64,000 bases of DNA. Origin: Bosea sp. 124. Lineage in GTDB: Bacteria; Pseudomonadota; Alphaproteobacteria; Rhizobiales; Beijerinckiaceae. This document shows, one piece after another, positions 8,722 through 16,107 of this stretch. The position numbers were made by a program, and so were the translations under genes. Below the pieces are notes generated by a model that ran no database searches, was not told the DNA's origin, and saw nothing but the letters and a program-made list of their open reading frames with translations. The stretch is taken from positions 1,063,001-1,127,000 of the forward strand of contig NZ_PZZM01000001.1 of NCBI RefSeq assembly GCF_003046175.1, written 5' to 3'. Position 1 is the first letter of the stretch. Each line of letters starts with the position of its first letter.

Positions 8722-9510
8722 ATGGCGCAGCGGACGTTCTGGAAGGGCTATCTCAAGCTGTCGCTGGTGACGTGCCCGGTCGCGATGATGCCGGCCCGCT
8801 CCGAGAGCGAGAAGGTCCGGTTCCACACGCTCAATCGCAAGACCGGCAACCGCATCCAGAGCCGGTATGTCGACGCCGTCACGGGGAAGCCCGTCGCCGA
8901 TGATGACGAGGTCAAGGGATATCCAAAGGGCGACGACGACTATGTCGTCCTGGAGGATGACGAGCTCGATGCCGTCGCCCTGGAAAGCACCCGGACGATC
9001 GACATCCAGACCTTCGCCCCGCGATCCTCAGTGGGCTGGATCTGGTATGACGCGCCCCATTACCTCGTGCCCGACTCCAAGGTCGGCGAGGAGGCGTTCT
9101 CCGTCATCCGGGAAGCGATGAAGCGGACGAAGACGGTGGGGATTTCCCGTGTCGTGCTGTATCGCCGCGAACGCGCCGTGCTGCTCGATGCGCGCGACAA
9201 CGGCATCGTGCTGTGGACCCTGCGCTATGGCGACGAGGTCCGGCCAGAGAAGGACTATTTCGCCGGAATCAAGGATGCCGAGCCGGATGCCGATCTTCGG
9301 CCGTTGATGGATAAGCTGATCACGACCCGGACGAAGGACTGGTCGCCCGATTTGGCCAAAGACCCCGTCCAGGACGAACTGCTGGCGATCATCAAGGCGA
9401 AACAGAAGGGCCGCAAGCCGACGAAGGCGGCCAAGCCTCAGGCCAGCGAGGGCAATGTTGTGAGCATCATGGACGCGCTCAAGAGGAGCCTCGAGCCTCG
9501 CAAGCAGTGA
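8722..9510 (+). CDS. ku: Ku protein (first copy)
   Basis: 262 residues. Bacterial Ku forms a ring-shaped homodimer that holds DNA ends and recruits LigD. The family signature is clear from the start: FWKGYLKLSLVTCPVAM, then RFHTLNRKTGNRI and later the YDAPHYLVPD and RVVLYRRERAVLL strands of the beta-barrel. The C-terminus has a Lys-rich stretch and the usual SIMDALKRSLE helix. The ATG at 8722 follows GGAG by 8 nt; the in-frame extension upstream overlaps ligD and is not family-like. It lies behind ligD and has its own EcfG-type promoter. Its stop codon directly abuts the stop codon of the opposite Ku gene. Confidence 0.95.
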   Translation: MAQRTFWKGYLKLSLVTCPVAMMPARSESEKVRFHTLNRKTGNRIQSRYVDAVTGKPVADDDEVKGYPKGDDDYVVLEDDELDAVALESTRTIDIQTFAPRSSVGWIWYDAPHYLVPDSKVGEEAFSVIREAMKRTKTVGISRVVLYRRERAVLLDARDNGIVLWTLRYGDEVRPEKDYFAGIKDAEPDADLRPLMDKLITTRTKDWSPDLAKDPVQDELLAIIKAKQKGRKPTKAAKPQASEGNVVSIMDALKRSLEPRKQ

Positions 9511-10347
9511 TCAGCTGGCCTTTTTCCGTGGCGCTTCCTTGGCGGCAGGCGCCTTTGCCGCTTTCTTGCCGGACCCGCTCTTGGCGCTTTCGCGCAGCGC
9601 ATCCAGCAGGCTCACGACTTTCGTCGGCTCGGGCCGCTTCTGCGGCTTGATTTTGCGCCCTTCGATCTTCGCCTGAACCAGTTCGGCCAGAGCGCTCTCA
9701 TAGCGGTCGTCGAACTCTTTCGGATCGAACTCGCCAGCCTTCGTCTTGATGATGTGCTCAGCGAGCTCCAGCATCTCCTCGTCGATCTTGATTTTGGGCA
9801 CGTCGCTGAATGCGTCTGCTGCTGATCGCACCTCGTAGTCGAAGTTCAATGTGGTCGCGATCAATCCCTCGCCATGCGGCCGGATGAGGATCGAGCGCAT
9901 GCGGCGGAAGATGACCGTCCGCGCCAAGGCTGCCGATTTCTGGCCCTTCATGCCCTCGCGGATCAGCGCGAAGGCCTCGGAGGCGACGGGAGAGCTGGGC
10001 GAAACATAGTAAGGCTTGTCGAAGAAGATGTCGTCGATCTCGTCGCAGGGCAGGAACGTCTCGACCGTCAGGGTCTTGTCGCTTTCGGGGATGGCGGCTG
10101 CGATCTCGTCGGGTTCGAGGATGACATAGTCGCCGTCTCCCTTGTCATAGCCCTTGACCTGATCCTCAGTCTCCACGGGCTTGCCCGAGACCTCGTCGAT
10201 GAACTGGCGATGGACGCGGTTGCCGGTCTTTCGGTTCAGCGTGTGGAACGAGATGCGCTCGGAGGTCGAGGCCGCCGTGTAGAGCGATACCGGGCAGGTC
10301 ACCTCGGCGATCTTGAGAACGCCTTTCCAGACAGCGCGCGGAGCCAT
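9511..10347 (-). CDS. ku: Ku protein (second copy)
   Basis: 278 residues, a diverged paralogue of the neighbouring Ku. It has WKGVLKIAEVTCPVSLY, RISFHTLNRKTGNRVH, and the barrel strand TVIFRRMRSILIRPHG. The C-terminal tail is long and basic (Lys/Ala repeats, ending in RKKAS), which in Ku proteins contributes to DNA binding and LigD recruitment. The two Ku genes are convergent with zero spacing. Hyphomicrobiales often carry several Ku genes that may form homo- or heterodimers; which partner it uses here cannot be told. Its promoter region is shared with the divergent gene at 10447. Confidence 0.95.
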   Translation of the reverse strand: MAPRAVWKGVLKIAEVTCPVSLYTAASTSERISFHTLNRKTGNRVHRQFIDEVSGKPVETEDQVKGYDKGDGDYVILEPDEIAAAIPESDKTLTVETFLPCDEIDDIFFDKPYYVSPSSPVASEAFALIREGMKGQKSAALARTVIFRRMRSILIRPHGEGLIATTLNFDYEVRSAADAFSDVPKIKIDEEMLELAEHIIKTKAGEFDPKEFDDRYESALAELVQAKIEGRKIKPQKRPEPTKVVSLLDALRESAKSGSGKKAAKAPAAKEAPRKKAS

Positions 10348-10386
10348 TGGAATTCCCCAGCCGCGTCGGTGAGACGACGCAAGCGA

Positions 10387-10414
10387 GGAACTAGCCAGCG
10401 GCGATGATGGTTCC
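10387..10414. promoter_or_regulatory. Symmetric divergent EcfG-like promoter pair
   Basis: GGAAC at 10387-10391 and GTTCC at 10410-10414 are separated by 18 nt. Read rightwards, GGAAC-N17-GGTT drives the gene at 10447. Read leftwards, GGAAC-N17-AGTT drives the second Ku gene. Each -35 element overlaps the -10 element of the opposite promoter, so the two could not be occupied at once. Confidence 0.45.
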
Positions 10415-10446
10415 GTTGCCGGGTGCGATCACCAGAGGATCATTCG

Positions 10447-10734
10447 ATGTCCTACGACGATCTGATTAGTGCCAAGGCGTTGAACGCCGGCATGCGCCGC
10501 CTGCTCGTCGCAGCGTTCGTTCACCAAAACGAAACGGCGCCTGCCTCGAAGCAGATGATCGGACTTCATGAGGCCTTCAAGCGTGAGATCGCCCGGCTCG
10601 TCATGCGCGGCAAGACAGTGGATGGCGACGACGTCGTTCTGACAACGGCAGTTAGAAAGAGCCTGCAGCTCTTCGTTGATGCCGCCTATGGCGAGGCTTC
10701 GCAGCGCCGCGCAGGACCAGGAAAGATGCAGTGA
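10447..10734 (+). CDS. Hypothetical 95-residue protein divergent from Ku
   Basis: The ATG at 10447 is chosen; AGAGGAT lies 7-13 nt upstream, and an earlier in-frame start lacks a site. A soluble, largely helical protein, without signal peptide or membrane segment. No family recognised. It shares a divergent stress-type promoter region with the second Ku gene, which suggests co-expression but not function. Confidence 0.6.
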   Translation: MSYDDLISAKALNAGMRRLLVAAFVHQNETAPASKQMIGLHEAFKREIARLVMRGKTVDGDDVVLTTAVRKSLQLFVDAAYGEASQRRAGPGKMQ

Positions 10735-10786
10735 GGGCGATGCTCTGTGGGACGGCAGCCGCTCCCAGACCACAGATGGCTCCATT

Positions 10787-11893
10787 TCACCTTTCCAGGA
10801 AAAAACGGATCATCTCGCGCGATGCGTCGGGCCCGGTCGCGTCGGTATAGGTTCCCGAACGGTCACCGCCAGACCAGGCATGTCCGCCACCCATGATGAC
10901 CCAATGCTCCGCAACGGTGCGTCCTTCAGCCGGGCCCAAGAGCGTCCGCACGGTTCTCTTCCCGCCGGCATCTGTTTCGACCGTCACTTCTTGCAGGTCG
11001 GGCGAACCGGACCGCGCCATTTCCAGTACCATCTGTCCGTTGGAGGGGGCGACCGTTGTGTCGATCGAGCCATGAAAGATGATCTTGCGGCTGCGGGACC
11101 GGTTCCGACGGGCAACGGGCTTTGCATTGCCCTTCATCGCGTCGAATGCCGACATGACGTCGGTCGCTGCGCCATGTGGCAGGCCCGAGTGGACGCCAAC
11201 CGCGGCGAAGACATCCGGATGGGTGACGGAAAGAACATCCGCCATCGCTCCGCCAGCGGAAAGCCCGGCGACGAAAACCCGATCAGAGTCGATGTTGAAT
11301 TCAGCCGCCAGTGCCTGCGCCAAGCCAGCAAGCAGTGCGGGTTCTCCTCGTCCGCGCTCTTGATGACGCGTATCGAACCAATTCCAGCAGCCTTGGGCGT
11401 TGGCGGTATGAGGCTGGTGCGGGTAGGCCACGATCAGCCCGAACTCCTCAGCCAACGCATTCATCCGGGTGCCTCGCGCAAAATCATCCGGATCCTGCGT
11501 GCAACCGTGCAGCATCACGACGAGAGCCAACTTCCGACCTGCATGATCCACAGGGACGTAGAGCTTGTAGTTCAAAGAGCCCGACGCATCGAGAAAGCGG
11601 CGGGAGCGAAAACGATCTTGGCAATGGGCGGGCGAGTTTTCGTCCGACCCTGTCGGGGCAGGATTGGCAAAACGCCCGCGATGGGCCTTGAGCGCCAGCA
11701 ACACGTCACCCAGGCGCCGGGGAGCCGTTGCATCGATCCCGATCCATTTCCCCTCATGGCCGCTGGATCCGTCCAATGGAGTGAGGGCGTTGCCGACCAG
11801 CGCGCGCTGGATCGCGTCGGTGGCGCCGGCGACGTCGGCCGTCTTCAGGCGTGACATCGCCTCGCCGAGGGCAGATTGAAGGAAAGTGGCCAT
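10787..11893 (-). CDS. PHB depolymerase/feruloyl-esterase-type alpha/beta hydrolase
   Basis: 368 residues, the family annotated as PHB depolymerase (LpqC-like). Such enzymes hydrolyse polyhydroxybutyrate or related esters. Catalytic elements are visible: LHGCTQ (129-133) for the oxyanion hole, the nucleophile Ser212 in GLSAGGAM, Asp278 in HGSIDTT, and His338 in GGGHAWSGG. The first 100 residues are a family-typical helical lead. There is no evident signal peptide, so the enzyme may act inside the cell. The ATG ending at 11893 follows AAGGATT and fits the family; the longer frame does not. A ribbon-helix-helix regulator gene ends 13 nt upstream, so the two genes form a likely operon. Confidence 0.9.
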   Translation of the reverse strand: MATFLQSALGEAMSRLKTADVAGATDAIQRALVGNALTPLDGSSGHEGKWIGIDATAPRRLGDVLLALKAHRGRFANPAPTGSDENSPAHCQDRFRSRRFLDASGSLNYKLYVPVDHAGRKLALVVMLHGCTQDPDDFARGTRMNALAEEFGLIVAYPHQPHTANAQGCWNWFDTRHQERGRGEPALLAGLAQALAAEFNIDSDRVFVAGLSAGGAMADVLSVTHPDVFAAVGVHSGLPHGAATDVMSAFDAMKGNAKPVARRNRSRSRKIIFHGSIDTTVAPSNGQMVLEMARSGSPDLQEVTVETDAGGKRTVRTLLGPAEGRTVAEHWVIMGGGHAWSGGDRSGTYTDATGPDASREMIRFFLER

Positions 11894-11906
11894 GAGAATC
11901 CTTGGG

Positions 11907-12308
11907 TCAGGCCAGACGGTCGGCCAACGCGGCCTTGACCTCGGGCGTTGCATGGAGAGCGCCGAGCACCGTCAACGACACAATCGCATCTCGTGCGAGC
12001 TCGGGTGATACGTCAGTGTCGATGATGGCCAGACCCAGCACCCGGATCTCCAGCCGCTCGCCAGCGGCCTTGATTCTTTCGAGATCAGCCCGCGTGAACC
12101 GACGAAGACCAAGCTCAAGTGATAGCCTTGTCGTTGCTTGGGCCGCGACGTCGGCATGGCCAGAAAGCTGGTTACGTATGGCAGTGCGAATGAAATCCGA
12201 ACGGTTCGAGTAAAACCCGTCCCGGACGAGAAGGTCGATGCGGCCCAAATCGACGAAACCAAGGTTGATGGTCAGCTTTTCGCTCTCGGGCGTTTTCATA
12301 TGAGACAT
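11907..12308 (-). CDS. Ribbon-helix-helix (CopG/Arc-type) transcriptional regulator
   Basis: 133 residues. Residues 10-48 (KLTINLGFVDLGRIDLLV, then SNRSDFIRTAIRNQL) are the strand-helix-helix core of a CopG-type DNA-binding domain. The remaining 80 residues form a second small domain rich in Leu/Glu/Arg, perhaps for oligomerisation. The start could be the ATG ending at 12308 or one nine bases further in; neither has a strong ribosome site. It precedes the PHB-depolymerase-type gene by 13 nt. GGATGGT repeats just upstream of its start (12315-12343) are a plausible autoregulatory operator. Confidence 0.8.
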   Translation of the reverse strand: MSHMKTPESEKLTINLGFVDLGRIDLLVRDGFYSNRSDFIRTAIRNQLSGHADVAAQATTRLSLELGLRRFTRADLERIKAAGERLEIRVLGLAIIDTDVSPELARDAIVSLTVLGALHATPEVKAALADRLA

Positions 12309-12314
12309 CCACTG

Positions 12315-12343
12315 ACCATCTAAACGGATGGTATATGGATGGT
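12315..12343. promoter_or_regulatory. Candidate operator of the RHH regulator
   Basis: ACCATC (12315-12320) and GATGGT (12327-12332) form a perfect 6-bp inverted repeat with a 6-nt spacer. A second GGATGGT (12337-12343) repeats the one at 12326-12332 with an 11-nt period, about one helical turn. RHH proteins bind short tandem or inverted sites of this kind. The site begins 7 nt before the regulator's start codon. Confidence 0.4.
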
Positions 12344-12533
12344 TATACGTTTGCTTTCAAGGGGCCTGTCGGACGGTCTGGTCACCAGTCAGCGGACTTG
12401 ATTGGCGGCCGTCCAATGGAAACAATCCAACTCCCCCACTTCCGCGGGGAGAGCCTTGGAATACGGGCGGAGATGGGGGCGGTGCTAATTCACAGCAAAG
12501 GGAACACACAGCGCCACACCGCATTTCTCTGCC

Positions 12534-13388
12534 ATGACGACATTTTTCTTCGACATCGATGGATCGGCTGAAATCGCCGACGAGGGGTTGGTTCTGCCCG
12601 ACGTCGAAACTGCCTTGAGTGCCGCGCTGCGGGCGTTTCCGGACATGATTCGGGATCGCGAACCGATGTCAGACCAAACCCGGTTTCGAATGACCGTCAG
12701 GAGCGCGAGCGGCCCGCTGTTCCAGATCACCCTCGATTTGCTACCGGGCTCGTCATCCAATCCGCAGCGCGTAGGCGCTGACGAGTCACCGCAGCGCCCT
12801 GCTATCGGAACCACCCCCATGAACTCCGTCGACGATCTCATTGCCGCCGTGGCGAAGAGGCACGACGCCGCGCCTGAAGCCGTTTCCGCGGCGTGGGCCG
12901 CACTGAGAAGAGGGGGCGGGACGATGGCCCAATTTGCCCACACAGAATTCGGCGGCATGGCGCAATGGTCCAAGGGGAGCATGAGCATGGTCGGCGATAT
13001 GTTCAACAACGCCGTCAAAACCAAATTCGACGGTGTCATGGCCGACTTGGCCGCTGCAATCCACCAAGACCCGTCCGAGGCTCCCGCTGAGACAGGATCT
13101 CTCGCGCCGGTGCCGCCCACGGCGATGTCTGCAAGTCGATGGCCCGACGCGTTCGGCGCGCCATCTTCTTCGGGAAGTCAGAATGACATGAGCTATGCGT
13201 TCTTCCCCAATGTCGGGCGCCTCATCGTCGAAGATGGGGCGAAACGCACGATCTACGACACGGGGAAACATCGTATCTCCGGCGTATCCCAGCAGCAGTC
13301 TGGGTCGCGCTCAGTTCGCTTCCACAGTCAGGTAGGTGACGTCGAACTGGATGATCTCGCCGTGGCTGCTGACGAACCGACCGGTTGA
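12534..13388 (+). CDS. Two-module protein: DUF6894-like N-terminus and SHOCT-type C-terminus
   Basis: 284 residues. Residues 1-60 (TTFFFDIDGSAEIADEGLVL) match the DUF6894 type found widely in Hyphomicrobiales. From about residue 96 a different protein type follows. It has an MNSVDDLIAAVAKRHDAAPE helix and a Gly/Met-rich segment. The ending AFFPNVGRLIVEDG ... TIYDTGKHRISGVSQQQ is a pattern I know from SHOCT-domain proteins. The two are usually separate genes. An internal Met at residue 96 could be a remnant start, but the frame is continuous and no ribosome site precedes it. No signal peptide. Function unknown. Confidence 0.65.
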   Translation: MTTFFFDIDGSAEIADEGLVLPDVETALSAALRAFPDMIRDREPMSDQTRFRMTVRSASGPLFQITLDLLPGSSSNPQRVGADESPQRPAIGTTPMNSVDDLIAAVAKRHDAAPEAVSAAWAALRRGGGTMAQFAHTEFGGMAQWSKGSMSMVGDMFNNAVKTKFDGVMADLAAAIHQDPSEAPAETGSLAPVPPTAMSASRWPDAFGAPSSSGSQNDMSYAFFPNVGRLIVEDGAKRTIYDTGKHRISGVSQQQSGSRSVRFHSQVGDVELDDLAVAADEPTG

Positions 13389-13466
13389 TCTTGCCATCCG
13401 CCATCCACGTCTAGACGGCCAACTCGCTCGTGACATGCGTCAGGCGAGAACATTTCGAGGAATCTC

Positions 13467-13649
13467 ATGCTGAAGCTGATAGCGGGACAGGCACTGGGTG
13501 CCTATTTGACGAAACTTTCGGCCAGCGGGCGCCACCCGAGGCTGATTTCGGTTTTGCTCGCCCTCGCAGCGACACGGATGGGCGGAGCCAGCAAATTCAT
13601 GGGCATCTGGGGCTTGATTGCGGCCCTGACGAGCAGGCGAGCACGCTAG
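13467..13649 (+). CDS. Small hydrophobic protein, hypothetical
   Basis: 60 residues. The ATG at 13467 is preceded by CGAGGAATCTC, a fair ribosome site. The protein has two weakly hydrophobic stretches, separated by basic residues, and a basic C-terminus. It may lie at the membrane. No family recognised. It precedes the PepSY-like gene, which has its own promoter. Confidence 0.45.
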   Translation: MLKLIAGQALGAYLTKLSASGRHPRLISVLLALAATRMGGASKFMGIWGLIAALTSRRAR

Positions 13650-13716
13650 CTATTTTATCGAAAATTCTACCCATCGACCGCAGCGACAATCGGCTCATGC
13701 TGCCGGGATCTTATGT

Positions 13717-13742
13717 GGAACTAAAATCGGCAGAACGCCGTT
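13717..13742 (+). promoter_or_regulatory. EcfG-type promoter of the PepSY-like gene
   Basis: GGAAC (13717-13721), 17 nt, CGTT (13739-13742): perfect match to the EcfG pattern, 44 nt upstream of the ATG at 13787. Confidence 0.65.
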
Positions 13743-13786
13743 TTCCTGAGCATCGCGGCAGAGCCGCTCATCCTCGGGAGACCATC

Positions 13787-14083
13787 ATGAAGAAGCTGAT
13801 CATTGCATCATTGATCGCCTCGGCGACCTCCTTCGGCGCCATGGCACAGACCTCGACAACTTCGCCCGCCCCGGCCCCGGCGCCGGCCGACGCGAACGCC
13901 CCGCTGCCGGGCGCCAACAGCTTCACCGAAGGCCAGGCCAAGAGCCGCCTTGAAGCCAACGGTTACACCAACGTGACGGGCCTGAAGAAGGACGAGAATG
14001 GGGTCTGGAAGGGCATGGCCACCAATGCTGGCGCCCAGGTCAATGTGTCGGTCGATTATCGCGGCAACATCACCCGCAACTGA
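13787..14083 (+). CDS. Secreted PepSY-like small protein
   Basis: 98 residues. The ATG at 13787 follows CGGGAG by 6 nt. Residues 1-21 are a signal peptide (MKKLIIASLIASATSFGAMA then Gln). A Pro/Ala-rich linker leads to a domain with FTEGQAKSRLEANGYTNVTG and a final VSVDYRGNI strand, the layout of short PepSY-type periplasmic domains. These proteins are often stress-induced in rhizobia. It has a perfect EcfG-type promoter, and the general-stress-like gene at 14119 follows 35 nt downstream. Confidence 0.75.
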   Translation: MKKLIIASLIASATSFGAMAQTSTTSPAPAPAPADANAPLPGANSFTEGQAKSRLEANGYTNVTGLKKDENGVWKGMATNAGAQVNVSVDYRGNITRN

Positions 14084-14118
14084 CCGGTGCCCTCGCCACA
14101 CGAACTTTGGAGACACAC

Positions 14119-14661
14119 ATGACTCGCACTATCACACGGTCCTATGACACCTATGATCAAGCTGCCGTCGCGGTCGAGAACCTGGAGCAAGCCGGTGTCT
14201 CATCGTCAGACATCAGCGTCGTTGGTCGCGATGAGCGCGCCAGCGATACCAATGCCGCAGAAGGCGCCGGGATCGGCGCCGGCGTGGGCGGCGCGGCAGG
14301 ACTGCTCGCTGGCCTTGGCTTACTGGCAATCCCCGGCATCGGTCCGGTCGTGGCCGCGGGCTGGCTCGCCTCGACGGCAGCCGGCGCGGTTGCGGGCGCA
14401 GCCGCAGGTGGGTTGGTCGGCTCGTTCACCAGCGCGGGCGTCGACGAGGAGGAGGCTCACTACTACGCCGAGACGGTCCGCCGCGGCGGCACCGTGGTAT
14501 CGGTGAAGGCTGCCGACGAGCATGCGGCGACGGTCGAGGCGATCCTGGATGGGGCGACCCCCATCGATCGACACACGCGCGTCGCCCAGTATCGGCAGGA
14601 GGGATGGACCCGTTTCGACGAGAACGCGGATCCGTACCTGCAGGGCAAAGCCGGTATCTGA
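14119..14661 (+). CDS. General stress protein 17M-like glycine-zipper protein
   Basis: 180 residues. The ATG at 14119 follows GGAG (14109-14112); the in-frame TTG upstream is less likely. Residues 1-38 (RSYDTYDQAAVAVENLEQAG, then SDISVVGRD) match the N-terminal module of YflT/GSP17M-type stress proteins. A long Gly/Ala-rich segment (about 48-105) could insert in or coat membranes. An acidic C-terminal part follows, with EEAHYYAETVRRGGTVVSV and a second alpha-beta half. Probably co-transcribed with the PepSY-like gene under EcfG-type control. A perfect 17-bp hairpin follows its stop. Confidence 0.75.
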   Translation: MTRTITRSYDTYDQAAVAVENLEQAGVSSSDISVVGRDERASDTNAAEGAGIGAGVGGAAGLLAGLGLLAIPGIGPVVAAGWLASTAAGAVAGAAAGGLVGSFTSAGVDEEEAHYYAETVRRGGTVVSVKAADEHAATVEAILDGATPIDRHTRVAQYRQEGWTRFDENADPYLQGKAGI

Positions 14662-14670
14662 CGAGCCAGT

Positions 14671-14710
14671 ACGTTGAAGGCCTCCGGTTTATTCCGGAGG
14701 CCTTCAACGT
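14671..14710. terminator. Long perfect hairpin, probable terminator
   Basis: 17-bp perfect inverted repeat (14671-14687 with 14694-14710) around a TTTATT loop, 9 nt after the stop of the stress protein gene. The T tract after it is poor, so it may act as a transcript-end stabiliser as well as a terminator. It also overlaps the end of the doubtful opposite gene. Confidence 0.6.
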
Positions 14711-14997
14711 TTCAAATCACGGCCAGACTGCGTGACGACTATCCGGTTCTCCGCCCGATCCATCGTGATCAAGGCTTGGGCGTATCCACGAACTGCCTTC
14801 GCCGCGTCGTCTGCGATCGCTCCAGAGATATCGCCTTGCGCGGCGCACCCCGCAAATCCTCGATCGTCTGCGGCGTTGCGGCTGGGCCAAGCCCTCACCA
14901 ACTCGTCATGCGACGGGCGCCGCCACAGCGCCCATATCAGACCCCCAGCTGCTACTGAGCTCCAGGGGTAGTACTCTCGCGCAATCTCGGGGGCCAC
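14704..14997 (-). CDS. Doubtful 97-residue hypothetical protein
   Basis: A frame with GTG start at 14997 and stop within the hairpin at 14704. It contains a Trp-rich start and a DUF-like alternating C-terminal part ending in VVTQSGRDLKR. There is no clear ribosome site, and the overlap with the hairpin counts against it. Listed because no other gene explains the interval 14711-15019. Confidence 0.3.
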   Translation of the reverse strand: MAPEIAREYYPWSSVAAGGLIWALWRRPSHDELVRAWPSRNAADDRGFAGCAAQGDISGAIADDAAKAVRGYAQALITMDRAENRIVVTQSGRDLKR

Positions 14998-15019
14998 CTG
15001 TCAGCGCATCGATCTACAC

Positions 15020-15056
15020 CACAAAAAGAAAATCCCGCGCCCTTCTGGCGCGGGAT
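15020..15056 (-). terminator. Rho-independent terminator
   Basis: On the minus strand a perfect 10-bp GC-rich stem (ATCCCGCGCC/GGCGCGGGAT, loop AGAAG) is followed by TTTCTTTTTG. It lies 28 nt after the stop of the glycine-zipper protein gene. This is a textbook intrinsic terminator. Confidence 0.85.
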
Positions 15057-15083
15057 CAGCCGGTTTACGCCACTGAAGCAGCC

Positions 15084-15500
15084 CTACTGGATCACCTGAA
15101 CGATCCGGCGGGTCTGCGGATCGACCAGGACGGTGCGGTTGTTGACGACGGTATAGCGATACTCCGTCTGGCCGTACTCCCGCGGCACATCATAGTACTG
15201 AATGCCCTCATTCGGCAGCAAGCCGCCCACGACTACCGGCTCGGCGTAGGTGTAGGACGGACGGCGCTGCTCGACGACATAGGCTTGGAAGCGGGGCGTG
15301 TTGTCACCGATGATGGCGCCGACCACTGCGCCGCCGACACCACCCACCACTGCACCGATTGGACCGCCGACGATAGCGCCGCCTACGGCTCCCGTCGCGG
15401 CTCCGCTCAGAGCGCCTCCCTGCGCGGCAGGTGCATTCTGCGCGAACGAAGCCGCGGGGGCAGCAATGAGCAGACCGGTGAGTGCGATCATCTTGAACAT
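15084..15500 (-). CDS. Secreted glycine-zipper protein with DUF1236-like C-terminus
   Basis: 138 residues. The ATG ending at 15500 follows AAAGG by 8 nt; the longer frame has no site. Residues 1-21 form a signal peptide ending in SFA before QN. A Gly/Ala/Val zipper (about 28-65) resembles glycine-zipper membrane-insertion segments. The C-terminal part, with YYDVPREYGQTEYRYTVV and VLVDPQTRRIVQVIQ, is the DUF1236 pattern common in Hyphomicrobiales. Function unknown; the protein should be periplasmic or cell-surface. Monocistronic, closed by a strong terminator. Confidence 0.8.
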   Translation of the reverse strand: MFKMIALTGLLIAAPAASFAQNAPAAQGGALSGAATGAVGGAIVGGPIGAVVGGVGGAVVGAIIGDNTPRFQAYVVEQRRPSYTYAEPVVVGGLLPNEGIQYYDVPREYGQTEYRYTVVNNRTVLVDPQTRRIVQVIQ

Positions 15501-15693
15501 GTGAGAGACCTTTCGCCTGACCGGCCGGCGCAAATTTTTTGCGCAAGTGTCAAGTGAAACGACAACGTCACGATCGCGCGTTGGTTCATTTTTGCCTTGC
15601 CGTCTAACCAAAATCCGGCCGGCTCAAGCGCCTCCGGCAAAATTCGGACGCGAGCGTCGGCAAAGAGGATCGACCCGTCGCGGTCGAAACCCA

Positions 15694-15936
15694 TTATCCA
15701 GACCGCAGGGCCTCCAGAAGCGCCGCGAACCGAATCTGGCTCACCTCGACCGCAACACCAGACGGGGCCCGTTGCCGCAGAACCGTCCTCACCGAATTGG
15801 CGACGCGCTTGGCTGCGGCAACCTGCGCCGTCGATGCCTGCGGGCTTTTCGTGATTTCGAGGGCGATCGCCAGGATCTGCGTGGAACTGCCATCACTTGC
15901 TGCTGCGCGTGTCAGCCAATCCTGTGTGTTCGACAT
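15694..15936 (-). CDS. Hypothetical 80-residue helical protein
   Basis: The ATG ending at 15936 is chosen because the protein from this Met (MSNTQDWLTRAAASDGSS) is regular and helical. The longer in-frame extension reads as Arg/Gly-rich noise. No ribosome site is obvious. No family recognised. It lies between the permease gene and the glycine-zipper gene, on the same strand. Confidence 0.4.
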   Translation of the reverse strand: MSNTQDWLTRAAASDGSSTQILAIALEITKSPQASTAQVAAAKRVANSVRTVLRQRAPSGVAVEVSQIRFAALLEALRSG

Positions 15937-16107
15937 GGCGGCGTGATCCGGAAGACCGAGGAGAGATAGTTTGATTAAGACGCTGGCGTGACAGGCGATG
16001 CCGCTCCGCCCCCGACCGTCAGTTCGGCAACGCCCGCAAGGCCGACCGTCACGTTCGCCTGACCGCTGCGGAGATCGCGTCTGCAAACCTGACCGCCTGT
16101 CCGGTCA

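Noticed and set aside
10676..11854. 392-codon plus-strand frame opposite the PHB depolymerase-like gene
   Set aside because: The minus strand has catalytic motifs and a ribosome site; the plus frame is an antisense shadow.
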